Origin: Flavobacteriales bacterium
GTDB lineage: Bacteria; Bacteroidota; Bacteroidia; NS11-12g; UBA955
Assembly: GCA_947450405.1 (NCBI GenBank)
Contig: CANFVI010000110.1
Location: 1-5,642, forward strand
Length of the DNA: 5,642 bases
Reading direction: 5' to 3'
How positions within the stretch are numbered: the stretch's first letter is position 1; each line of letters begins with the position of its first letter. Under the pieces are notes generated by a model. The model did not search any database and was not told the origin of the DNA. It saw nothing but the letters and a program-made list of their open reading frames with translations. The translations under genes and the position numbers were made by a program. Shown here piece after piece: positions 1 to 5,574 of this stretch.

Positions 1-1199
1 GCTGTTCGTCCTTCCATATCAGCTTCTTTTACTTCAAGTCTCCCGCGGTTATCTTCAATTTCCTGAACCAATTCCTCTATAATATTCTCTGAATTGTTGA
101 TAATGTAAATATCCTTATCTAATCGCGCATCTGTTTGACCACTGTATCGTGACCATATATTAGCCAAGAACATCCAATATAGAAATTGATATTTAATTGA
201 ACCAGTAAATCGGTTATCATTTTCAACTAAATATCCTACAATGGGAACAAGTGAATTGTTTGTACTTAAATCGTTTGTGGTTGAAATTAAAGCATCTTGT
301 TGCAAGATGGGGATGAGATAATCTAATGCTTTCGCAACTTTCCCCCAAGCATTTTGATAATTTTGACTAGAAAACAATTCGTATTTTAATTTTGCATTTT
401 TATTGTATAATGCCGACTTGGTTAATGTAATAACTATACAACGAGTAAGGAAATCAAGTCCGAAATCAAAACCTTTATTTCTCATTGAGAGCATTTTTTC
501 CTTCATAACCCTGCGTGCTTGAGGCCATCCACCCGTGATATGGGTTAAAACTAATTCTGCGTCAGTAAGTTTTGTACCTCTTGAATTCACTCTATCAAAT
601 ACATCTATTGCACCATCAATTGTTGCAGATTTAGGCACTGTTAAAATAGGGTAAGTCATTTTATTTATACCTCTAAGTTGGGTCAGATTTTTCGCAATAA
701 TTTTAGATATATTTTTAAAATCTTCAGTTTGATTTAATTCACAATAAGATTCTGCAATATCAAAACCATCAACTTGATTCTCATCAAAACAGGTTGTGAC
801 AGAGCACCACAGGGGATTTGTTTCCATCATTTTCTTTTGGTAGAATTGAAAGTCGCCTGTAAGAACGTTAAAGTATAAATGTCGTGGGTCTTGCAAAATA
901 TCATCTTGCGTATAGTATGGTGGAATCTTGCCTCTAATTAACAAATAGAGTGTTGTTAGCCTTTGTTGTCCGTCGAGTATAACTTTCGTCAATCCCAATT
1001 TAGTGGTGTCTACCGCTTTGTTTTTAATTTCAGGTGGATTTTCTGTTTCCCAAAACAATAGACATCCTGTTGGGTAATCTTTATACATGGATACTAAGAG
1101 TTGTTTTGCATCCTCAATTGGCCAAACATATTCTCTTTGAAATTCGGGCATTACCATTTCTAATGATTCAACGCCATCTAAAATTTGTCTTATTTCCAT
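1..1199 (-). CDS. DUF262 domain protein, C-terminus beyond left edge
   Basis: An uninterrupted frame of 399 codons runs from ATG at 1199 to the left edge without a stop, so the gene is partial. The N-terminal part carries the DUF262 hallmarks: PEFQREYVW (residues 18-26), DGQQRLTTLY (76-85) and FDRVNSRGTKLTDAEL (201-216). DUF262 is the ParB/sulfiredoxin-like domain of GmrS-type restriction proteins and relatives such as BrxU and SspE, where the DGQQR motif is tied to nucleotide binding or hydrolysis. Whether a DUF1524 HNH nuclease domain follows cannot be seen. The ATG overlaps the TAA of hsdM by one base (TAATG on the minus strand), which implies translational coupling and membership of the type I restriction-modification operon. 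It is probably an accessory or second restriction activity cotranscribed with hsdM; the actual role is unknown. Family assignment is firm, function is inference. Confidence 0.9.
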   Translation of the reverse strand, partial: MEIRQILDGVESLEMVMPEFQREYVWPIEDAKQLLVSMYKDYPTGCLLFWETENPPEIKNKAVDTTKLGLTKVILDGQQRLTTLYLLIRGKIPPYYTQDDILQDPRHLYFNVLTGDFQFYQKKMMETNPLWCSVTTCFDENQVDGFDIAESYCELNQTEDFKNISKIIAKNLTQLRGINKMTYPILTVPKSATIDGAIDVFDRVNSRGTKLTDAELVLTHITGGWPQARRVMKEKMLSMRNKGFDFGLDFLTRCIVITLTKSALYNKNAKLKYELFSSQNYQNAWGKVAKALDYLIPILQQDALISTTNDLSTNNSLVPIVGYLVENDNRFTGSIKYQFLYWMFLANIWSRYSGQTDARLDKDIYIINNSENIIEELVQEIEDNRGRLEVKEADMEGRT

Positions 1200-2674
1200 T
1201 ATATAAATTCTTTTAATAACTTTTTAAATTTTTCTTCCGCTTCTAAACTTTCATTCCATGCTGTTTTTAAATCTACTAGAGCGACTTCTACTGAAGGTAA
1301 ATTGTCTTCAATTACTTTTTCAACATACAAAGGAATATTAAGATTGTAATCATTTTCCGAAATATCTTGAAGTGAAGCAACCTTTGTGTAATTCTCCACT
1401 TCTGTAAAGTTGGTGTACCAGTCAAATAATTGATTTACGTGGTTTATTTCTAAGAAATTTTGAGCACGTCCAACCCTCACTTGGTCGCAGCCATCTATGA
1501 ATAATACTTTTCCTTTTTTCTGAGCAGGTTTGTTTTGTTTAAACACCATAACACAAGCAGCTAACTGAGTACCGTAAAAAATATTGGAGCCTAAGCCAAT
1601 AACTGCTTCCAATAAATCTTGTTTTAGTAATTCTTCACGAATTTTTCCTTCAGCACCTTTACGAAACAAAGCACCATGAGGTAAAACAACGGTCATTCTT
1701 CCTGTACTATTCATGGATTTAATCATATGTTGCACCCAAGCCATATCGCCATTCCCTTTAGGTGGCACTCCGGCAATGTTTCTGCCAAACGGATCGTTCA
1801 CCCAATTTTCGCTTCCCCAATCATCTAAGGAAAATGGAGGATTTGCAATTACACAATCAAATGTTTTTAATCCATCCGCTGCAAAAAATGCAGGATTTCG
1901 AAGCGTATCACCACGCACAATATTAAAATCTTCAATACCATGCAAGAACATATTCATACGAGCAATTGAACTAGAAGTCAAATTCTTTTCTTGTCCGTAA
2001 AGCTTTAGTGTTCTATAATCTTCTTTACTTGTTTGCAAATGATTTACACATTCCAAAAGCATTCCGCCAGTTCCACATGCAGGATCATAAACGCTTTCCC
2101 CCTCATGTGGATCGAGTATTAAACCTAATAAATGAACAACTGAGCGAGGTGTATAAAATTCGCCTGCTTTTTTATTTGTTAAATCGGCAAAGTGTTTAAT
2201 TAAGTATTCATATGCTTGACCTAGAACGTCTGGGTCAACTAATGAATTGGATAAGCCGTATTGAGAAAAATGTTCAATTAGATCAATCAATAAACGATCA
2301 GAAAGTTTGTTTTTATTGCTCCATTGGGCATCACCGAAAATACCATAAAGTAATTCCTGATTTGATTGTTCAATACCACGAAATGCTTTTTCAATGGCTT
2401 GTCCAACATTTGTTGTTGTTTCGCGTACATCATTCCAATGGCATGTTTTTGGAATTTCAAAACGGTGAAATTCGGGTAGGGCCGCATATTCTATATCACC
2501 TTTAGATTCTTCTAAAGCAATTTGATATTCTTCATCATAAACATCTGACAGACGTTTAAAGAACAATAAAGGAAATATGTAAACCTTAAAATCAGAAGCA
2601 TCTACTGGACCCTTTAAAATCCATGCTGCTTTTGAGAGGTATTGTTCGAGTTTATTTAGAGTTAGTTTTTCCAC
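1199..2674 (-). CDS. hsdM: Type I restriction-modification DNA adenine methyltransferase subunit M
   Basis: This is the modification subunit of a type I system. With HsdS it transfers a methyl group from S-adenosylmethionine to N6 of adenine at the recognition site, and with HsdR it forms the restriction complex. The 491-residue length is normal for HsdM. An N-terminal helical HsdM domain (about 5-130, with LLFFKRLSDVYDEEY at 36-50) precedes the N6-methylase domain: motif X GEFYTPRSVV (171-180), SAM-binding motif I DPACGTGGML (197-206), and catalytic motif IV NPPF (278-281). The C-terminal ENDYNLNIPLYV (440-451) is also typical. The start is GTG at 2674: an in-frame TAA lies five codons upstream and no in-frame ATG intervenes. 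No Shine-Dalgarno is visible. It follows the regulator gene after 37 bp, probably on the same transcript, and its stop overlaps the next ATG. All key motifs are intact, so the enzyme should be active if its HsdS is present. Confidence 0.97.
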   Translation of the reverse strand: MEKLTLNKLEQYLSKAAWILKGPVDASDFKVYIFPLLFFKRLSDVYDEEYQIALEESKGDIEYAALPEFHRFEIPKTCHWNDVRETTTNVGQAIEKAFRGIEQSNQELLYGIFGDAQWSNKNKLSDRLLIDLIEHFSQYGLSNSLVDPDVLGQAYEYLIKHFADLTNKKAGEFYTPRSVVHLLGLILDPHEGESVYDPACGTGGMLLECVNHLQTSKEDYRTLKLYGQEKNLTSSSIARMNMFLHGIEDFNIVRGDTLRNPAFFAADGLKTFDCVIANPPFSLDDWGSENWVNDPFGRNIAGVPPKGNGDMAWVQHMIKSMNSTGRMTVVLPHGALFRKGAEGKIREELLKQDLLEAVIGLGSNIFYGTQLAACVMVFKQNKPAQKKGKVLFIDGCDQVRVGRAQNFLEINHVNQLFDWYTNFTEVENYTKVASLQDISENDYNLNIPLYVEKVIEDNLPSVEVALVDLKTAWNESLEAEEKFKKLLKEFI

Positions 2675-2711
2675 TTTGAAATTGAGTTAAATATATTTTT
2701 CATATATAAAT

Positions 2712-3017
2712 CTATTTGTTAATTCCTTTTTTTAAAATAGTTATTGCTTCAAGAAAAAATGGCTCATTGCCAAATTCATTCTCAATCTTCTGATTTAATA
2801 ATTGAATTTGCATTTCTTTATAATCCAAATCAAACAATTCGGATAAACCGCCAATCATGTGCGATTGAAGTTGTCGTTCGCCATTTTCGATTTTACTGAG
2901 AAGCGAAATATCAATGCCTAATTTTTCAGCAACAATTTTTAAAGAGTACTTTTTCTCTTTTCGTAAATTATGAATATAATTTCCAAATACAATCGGCTTT
3001 TCTATTTCATTAATCAT
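2712..3017 (-). CDS. XRE-family helix-turn-helix regulator of the restriction operon
   Basis: A 101-residue protein with a single Cro/C1-type (XRE) DNA-binding domain at about residues 11-68. The helix-turn-helix is seen as YSLKIVAEKLGI (24-35) followed by the recognition helix region DISLLSKIENGER (36-48); the SLLSKIENGER stretch is diagnostic of the family. The remaining C-terminal helix (about 67-98) may serve dimerisation. There is no peptidase or toxin domain. Start is ATG at 3017, 14 bp from a perfect palindrome that overlaps the promoter. The gene lies 37 bp upstream of hsdM on the same strand. By analogy with controller (C) proteins and other small XRE regulators in front of restriction-modification genes, it probably sets the timing or level of hsd expression, chiefly by autorepression. 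That role is inferred from position and operator layout. A toxin-antitoxin antitoxin is less likely because no toxin gene adjoins. Confidence 0.9.
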   Translation of the reverse strand: MINEIEKPIVFGNYIHNLRKEKKYSLKIVAEKLGIDISLLSKIENGERQLQSHMIGGLSELFDLDYKEMQIQLLNQKIENEFGNEPFFLEAITILKKGINK

Positions 3018-3030
3018 TTTAATCTTTAAT

Positions 3031-3050
3031 TTTTGACAAACATGTCAAAA
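3031..3050. promoter_or_regulatory. Palindromic operator candidate for the XRE regulator
   Basis: TTTTGACAAACATGTCAAAA is a perfect inverted repeat with 8-bp arms and a 4-bp spacer, ending 14 bp upstream of the regulator's ATG. Its right arm overlaps the predicted -7 promoter box and its centre covers the expected transcription start. A dimeric XRE protein bound here would block RNA polymerase, which predicts autorepression. The symmetry is seen directly; the binding protein is inferred from adjacency. Confidence 0.72.
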
Positions 3051-3077
3051 GTAATGAATTAATATGGGTAACTCAAA
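3046..3077 (-). promoter_or_regulatory. Bacteroidota-type promoter of the regulator-hsdM-DUF262 operon
   Basis: On the minus strand, TTTG (3077-3074) is followed after 20 bp by TACTTTTG (3053-3046), an exact match to the Bacteroidota -7 consensus TAnnTTTG at the usual spacing from the -33 TTTG. The transcript would start near 3040-3043, leaving a leader of about 25 nt before the ATG at 3017. No similar pair was noticed in the 37 bp before hsdM, so this is probably the main operon promoter. Confidence 0.65.
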
Positions 3078-3161
3078 CTAGCATTTAAAATATTCTGCCA
3101 TTTAAAGTCAAATAAAGGAATCTTTAATTTTAATTCAATATCAACACTGAAATTTAGAACA

Positions 3162-3194
3162 AAGTGGTTAGTCGGAATTTCCGACATACCACTT
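3162..3194. repeat. Palindromic element P, left copy; possible terminator of the two-gene unit
   Basis: A 16-bp imperfect stem: outer arms of 7 bp, two mismatched pairs, then the perfect core GTCGGAATTTCCGAC (3171-3185, 7-bp arms around one T). The 16 bases 3171-3186 recur exactly at 5555-5570. Read on the minus strand, the stem is followed by the T-rich TGTTCTAAATTT and lies about 120 bp beyond the stop of the GIY-YIG-like gene and ahead of the regulator's promoter. It is well placed to end transcription, although the T tract is interrupted. It may also simply be a dispersed genomic palindrome. Confidence 0.6.
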
Positions 3195-3239
3195 GCAAAG
3201 TCACTCAAAATAAAACACCTGTTTATAGTCGTAAATCAT

Positions 3240-3274
3240 CAAAACTTGCAAAAGTTACAAGTTTTGCTAATTGT
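3240..3274. repeat. Direct repeat H, left copy (degenerate hairpin)
   Basis: These 35 bases match 5510-5544 with a single difference (G at 3254, T at 5524), in the same orientation as judged from the asymmetric loop (CAAAAGTTA here, CAAAATTTA there). The copy forms only a 9-bp stem (3240-3248 with 3258-3266) around a 9-nt loop. The outer left arm has decayed compared with the right copy, while weaker similarity, with small gaps, continues to the right to about 3290. It lies about 40 bp downstream of the stop of the GIY-YIG-like gene. Confidence 0.85.
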
Positions 3275-3313
3275 TAGTATTCTCAATCTCGACAAACCGC
3301 ACGAATCTCCCAT

Positions 3314-4057
3314 CTATTTACTATACGCCCCATAACCATTTTCCTGGAGTAAAGTGGTTAATTTCAATTCATAGTATAGGGCTTGGTAGTGTCTGAGATT
3401 ATCTACCGGAACTTTGAATTGTTCAGCTAATTCATAGGTTTTATCAGCGGCTTCATAAGGTTCTAGACCATAGTTCTGGGCGAATATGTTTGAACGGACA
3501 CCTTGCTTGTGTTCACGGTATCGTACATCTCTGTTTTTGGAAGTTTGACCAATGTAAAATGCGGGTTTATTCAAATCGATATTTGGATTGTGTTGCAAAA
3601 ATCTTTGGTTTTCTTTAATTCCATCATTCAATAAAAATGCATAAACCCTGTTGGTTTTTGCCGGAGTAACATTAAGTAAATTATACTGTTTTGTCCCATC
3701 TAAAATAAATCGTTCCATAGCCACGCCAGCGGTTATATAGCTTTCGTCTTTTAGCTTTTTAAATGGCTTTAAAGAATTTAAAAATCCGCCTACATCCGTG
3801 AATTTTAAGCCGCGGGGTAATGTTAGATTCTTTTTAAGAAATTCAGCTCTCTTTTTTTTGGCATCTTCATCATTCTCAAGATTGATTACGGAGTATTTCC
3901 GATAGAAATAGTTTTCGATTTCCTTGAAATCACTTTCATCGTAAATTTTGTTCGTTAACACTGTTGGCAACAGTTTACTGTCCCTCAAATTCACTTTTTC
4001 AAGAAGCCTTAAAACTCTTTTGGTTTTCTTTAATTTTATAACAAGTGATTGGTACAT
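3314..4057 (-). CDS. GIY-YIG nuclease-like domain protein
   Basis: A 247-residue soluble protein, ATG at 4057 and TAG at 3314. Residues 136-245 fit the GIY-YIG nuclease fold: VYAF (138-141) stands for the GIY strand, FYIGQTS (167-173) for the YIG strand, R179 in RYREHKQG (179-186) for the helix arginine, and E230 in YYELKLTTLLQENGY for the metal-binding glutamate. This resembles the family with a YVGQT...R..eH..G...E..L...L...GY pattern. About 25 residues separate the two strand motifs, longer than in classical GIY-YIG enzymes. The 130 N-terminal residues are Lys-rich and unrecognised, perhaps a target-binding module. If active, it would cut DNA with a divalent metal. It follows the 398-residue gene after 23 bp with no promoter noticed between them, so the two are probably an operon. 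An A8 run (3852-3859) codes Lys-Lys-Lys at 67-69. Domain call is fairly good; activity and role are inferred. Confidence 0.78.
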   Translation of the reverse strand: MYQSLVIKLKKTKRVLRLLEKVNLRDSKLLPTVLTNKIYDESDFKEIENYFYRKYSVINLENDEDAKKKRAEFLKKNLTLPRGLKFTDVGGFLNSLKPFKKLKDESYITAGVAMERFILDGTKQYNLLNVTPAKTNRVYAFLLNDGIKENQRFLQHNPNIDLNKPAFYIGQTSKNRDVRYREHKQGVRSNIFAQNYGLEPYEAADKTYELAEQFKVPVDNLRHYQALYYELKLTTLLQENGYGAYSK

Positions 4058-4080
4058 AGTTAGTAATGTGCGATTTTAGT

Positions 4081-5277
4081 TTATTTTGAAGACAAAGACA
4101 ATTTTAATTTTTTCAAAACTCCACGCTTAGCAGTATTCAGTTTATTCAATAACTTTTCTTTGCTTTCGGGGGATAGTTGCTCGATAAATTCAAATGAATC
4201 TTCAAGCAGAAACGGGGGATAATAGTGAATGGAATACGCTGAATCAATGATGAACTTTAACCGATCTAGCGGATTTAAATTGCGCAATTGATATAAATGG
4301 GTTATTCGGCTTTCGGATTGAATATTGTGCTCGAGTTGTTTATTCAAAAGTTGAATTTCATGCTCAATCATTTGAATGTTCGTTCTGTGACTATCGATTG
4401 TTGAATAAATTCGATATGTTTTTTGATTTTGCTGGGAACTTAAATCGAGAAGGTTCTGTTTTACAAAGTTATTTTTTTCAAGTAGGTACATGTATTCATC
4501 TAAATTTTGAGCACCGAAGTTTTGGGTTTTAAATGGCAAATATTCATGCTTGGCTTTTGAAAGGATCTTATTTGTCAATTCAACGAATGAATGTGTAGCT
4601 GCGCTATTTATTTTGGGTTTTTGTGCAGCATCAACCATTGCGTATGTTTCCTGAATTAACGCCACCAAATCATTGTCGTTGGTTTTTAGGAATGCATCAA
4701 AGAGCACATGGGTAATCAATATCAATTCATCTCTAAAGTAATCAATGAAGTAATTTTTAAAATGGGGGGTACCCAACTTTTCTATTTCCTTCAAATAAAA
4801 CACAACCTTTTCTGTGTCATATGGCAATATTTTGTTTTCTATCAATTCTGGAAATCGTCTAAAAACATGTGCGTTCTTTATAATTGGATTTATGCGATTC
4901 ACATGGTAAGCATCGCGGAAACGACTTGATAACCTTGTGCTTAATGGATTCGGTTTGTCGTATTCTCCAATAACTTGACTATCTAAAATTTCCAAATCGA
5001 AGTTCTCATCTTTAATGAAATTTTTAATGAAGGTTAACTTGCGTTTTGGATCACTTACCAAACTCATAAGTATTGCAAAACGGGCTTTCGAATGTTTATC
5101 AATTTGGGCGTTTCCCATTTTCAACAAGGTACATAATTGTTGATCGGCCAAAACAGATATTGCTTCGCTTTCATAACCTTGAGCAGTTTCTTGCAACTTC
5201 CAATAGGTTCCCATAAAACAGGGTGTGCAGTCACATCTCAATGCATAAGGGGTTGTCAAAATTTCGATAAGTTTCAT
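4081..5277 (-). CDS. Uncharacterised 398-residue protein, partner of the GIY-YIG-like protein
   Basis: I do not recognise this family. The frame is intact from ATG at 5277 to TAA at 4081, the composition matches the neighbouring genes, and a good promoter sits upstream, so it is a real gene. No signal peptide or membrane segment is apparent, which suggests a cytoplasmic protein. It has four cysteines, all near the N-terminus: C15, C17 and C20 in CDCTPC, plus C49. This could be a metal site or a redox cluster, but that is a guess. The rest looks mostly helical: an acidic/aromatic stretch at about 150-215, a polar, probably coiled-coil segment at about 296-335 (HRTNIQMIEHEIQLLNKQL), and a basic Lys-rich tail (373-398). 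It is the first gene of a pair with the nuclease-like gene 23 bp downstream, so it may control, guide or license that protein. No function can be assigned from sequence alone. Confidence 0.85.
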   Translation of the reverse strand: MKLIEILTTPYALRCDCTPCFMGTYWKLQETAQGYESEAISVLADQQLCTLLKMGNAQIDKHSKARFAILMSLVSDPKRKLTFIKNFIKDENFDLEILDSQVIGEYDKPNPLSTRLSSRFRDAYHVNRINPIIKNAHVFRRFPELIENKILPYDTEKVVFYLKEIEKLGTPHFKNYFIDYFRDELILITHVLFDAFLKTNDNDLVALIQETYAMVDAAQKPKINSAATHSFVELTNKILSKAKHEYLPFKTQNFGAQNLDEYMYLLEKNNFVKQNLLDLSSQQNQKTYRIYSTIDSHRTNIQMIEHEIQLLNKQLEHNIQSESRITHLYQLRNLNPLDRLKFIIDSAYSIHYYPPFLLEDSFEFIEQLSPESKEKLLNKLNTAKRGVLKKLKLSLSSK

Positions 5278-5327
5278 ATTTTTCGTTTGTTAGTGGGTTT
5301 AAGTCAGTTGAAAAAACAACATCCAAT

Positions 5328-5335
5328 TGACGTCA
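5328..5335. promoter_or_regulatory. TGACGTCA palindrome in the leader, weak operator candidate
   Basis: TGACGTCA is a perfect 8-bp palindrome lying just downstream of the start site expected from the promoter at 5344-5374. The surrounding bases also hold an imperfect 8-bp inverted repeat (5303-5310 with 5324-5331, one mismatch). The position suits a repressor site, but the palindrome is short and could be chance. No regulator gene is linked to it directly. Confidence 0.22.
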
Positions 5336-5343
5336 TTTTGCTG

Positions 5344-5374
5344 CAACTATAATTGAAAAAATGTGACTCTCAAA
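5344..5374 (-). promoter_or_regulatory. Promoter candidate of the two-gene unit
   Basis: On the minus strand, TTTG (5374-5371) is followed after 19 bp by TATAGTTG (5351-5344), which matches the Bacteroidota -7 consensus TAnnTTTG at all but one fixed position. The start would fall near 5340, giving a leader of about 60 nt before the ATG at 5277. Confidence 0.5.
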
Positions 5375-5398
5375 CTTTGAAAAATGCCACTATAATCT

Positions 5399-5417
5399 AT
5401 TGAATTATAAATTCAAT
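5399..5417. repeat. AT-rich hairpin followed by a T8 run
   Basis: ATTGAATT-ATA-AATTCAAT has perfect 8-bp arms with a 3-nt loop. On the plus strand it is followed by G and eight T (5419-5426), the outline of an intrinsic terminator. The stem contains only two G-C pairs and no plus-strand gene precedes it, so a terminator role is doubtful. On the minus strand it lies upstream of the promoter at 5344-5374. Confidence 0.35.
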
Positions 5418-5495
5418 GTTTTTTTTGGATTTGAAAAATATGAAATTAGTATGACAAACTGGTCGGGCTAGTGACCAAATTTTGAGCTCTCAATA

Positions 5496-5550
5496 TGGAA
5501 TACAATTAGCAAAACTTGCAAAATTTACAAGTTTTGCTAATTGTATTCCA
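5496..5550. repeat. Perfect 23-bp inverted repeat (element H, right copy)
   Basis: Arms 5496-5518 and 5528-5550 are exactly complementary over 23 bp around the 9-nt loop CAAAATTTA. Bases 5510-5544 form the right member of the direct repeat shared with 3240-3274. No T run follows on either strand, so it is not a textbook terminator, although so long a stem would strongly structure any transcript or extrude as a cruciform. The exact arms show that this copy is intact or under constraint, unlike the left copy. Confidence 0.88.
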
Positions 5551-5574
5551 ACTCGTCGGAATTTCCGACAAGTT
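5550..5574. repeat. Palindromic element P, right copy
   Basis: The perfect core GTCGGAATTTCCGAC (5555-5569) is extended by four more pairs on each side after one mismatch (5554/5570), giving a 12-bp stem with one mismatch. The core is identical to 3171-3185. It abuts the 23-bp inverted repeat on its left. On its right it abuts the TGA at 5576-5574 that would close one reading frame from the edge. Either a terminator for the upstream gene or a dispersed palindrome. Confidence 0.7.

Larger units (their letters stand above)
5278..5495. other. Intergenic regulatory region ahead of the two-gene unit
   Basis: This strongly AT-rich stretch contains no supported gene. It holds a Bacteroidota-type promoter (5344-5374), an 8-bp palindrome in the presumed leader (5328-5335), an AT-rich hairpin (5399-5417), and a short inverted repeat TGGTC-N8-GACCA (5460-5464 with 5473-5477). 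Short frames on either strand have no features of coding sequence. Confidence 0.6.

Noticed and set aside
2287..2487. A 66-codon minus-strand frame inside hsdM
   Set aside because: It overlaps hsdM in another frame, within the region coding the conserved N-terminal domain.
1034..2505. Several plus-strand open frames opposite the DUF262 and hsdM genes
   Set aside because: They lie wholly or almost wholly antisense to genes with firm family motifs and show no recognisable domains, so they are shadows.
3239..3313. A 24-codon minus-strand frame (ATG at 3313) directly after the stop of the GIY-YIG-like gene
   Set aside because: Most of its downstream half is the direct repeat H, it has no start signal of note, and the length is within chance.
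5254..5261. TGTCAAAA, a half-site of the XRE operator, near the start of the 398-residue gene
   Set aside because: Only one arm is present and it lies within coding sequence, so it is probably chance; cross-regulation is not supported.
4708..5352. Two plus-strand frames opposite the 398-residue gene and its promoter
   Set aside because: They are antisense to an intact longer gene, have no domain features, and look like chance frames.
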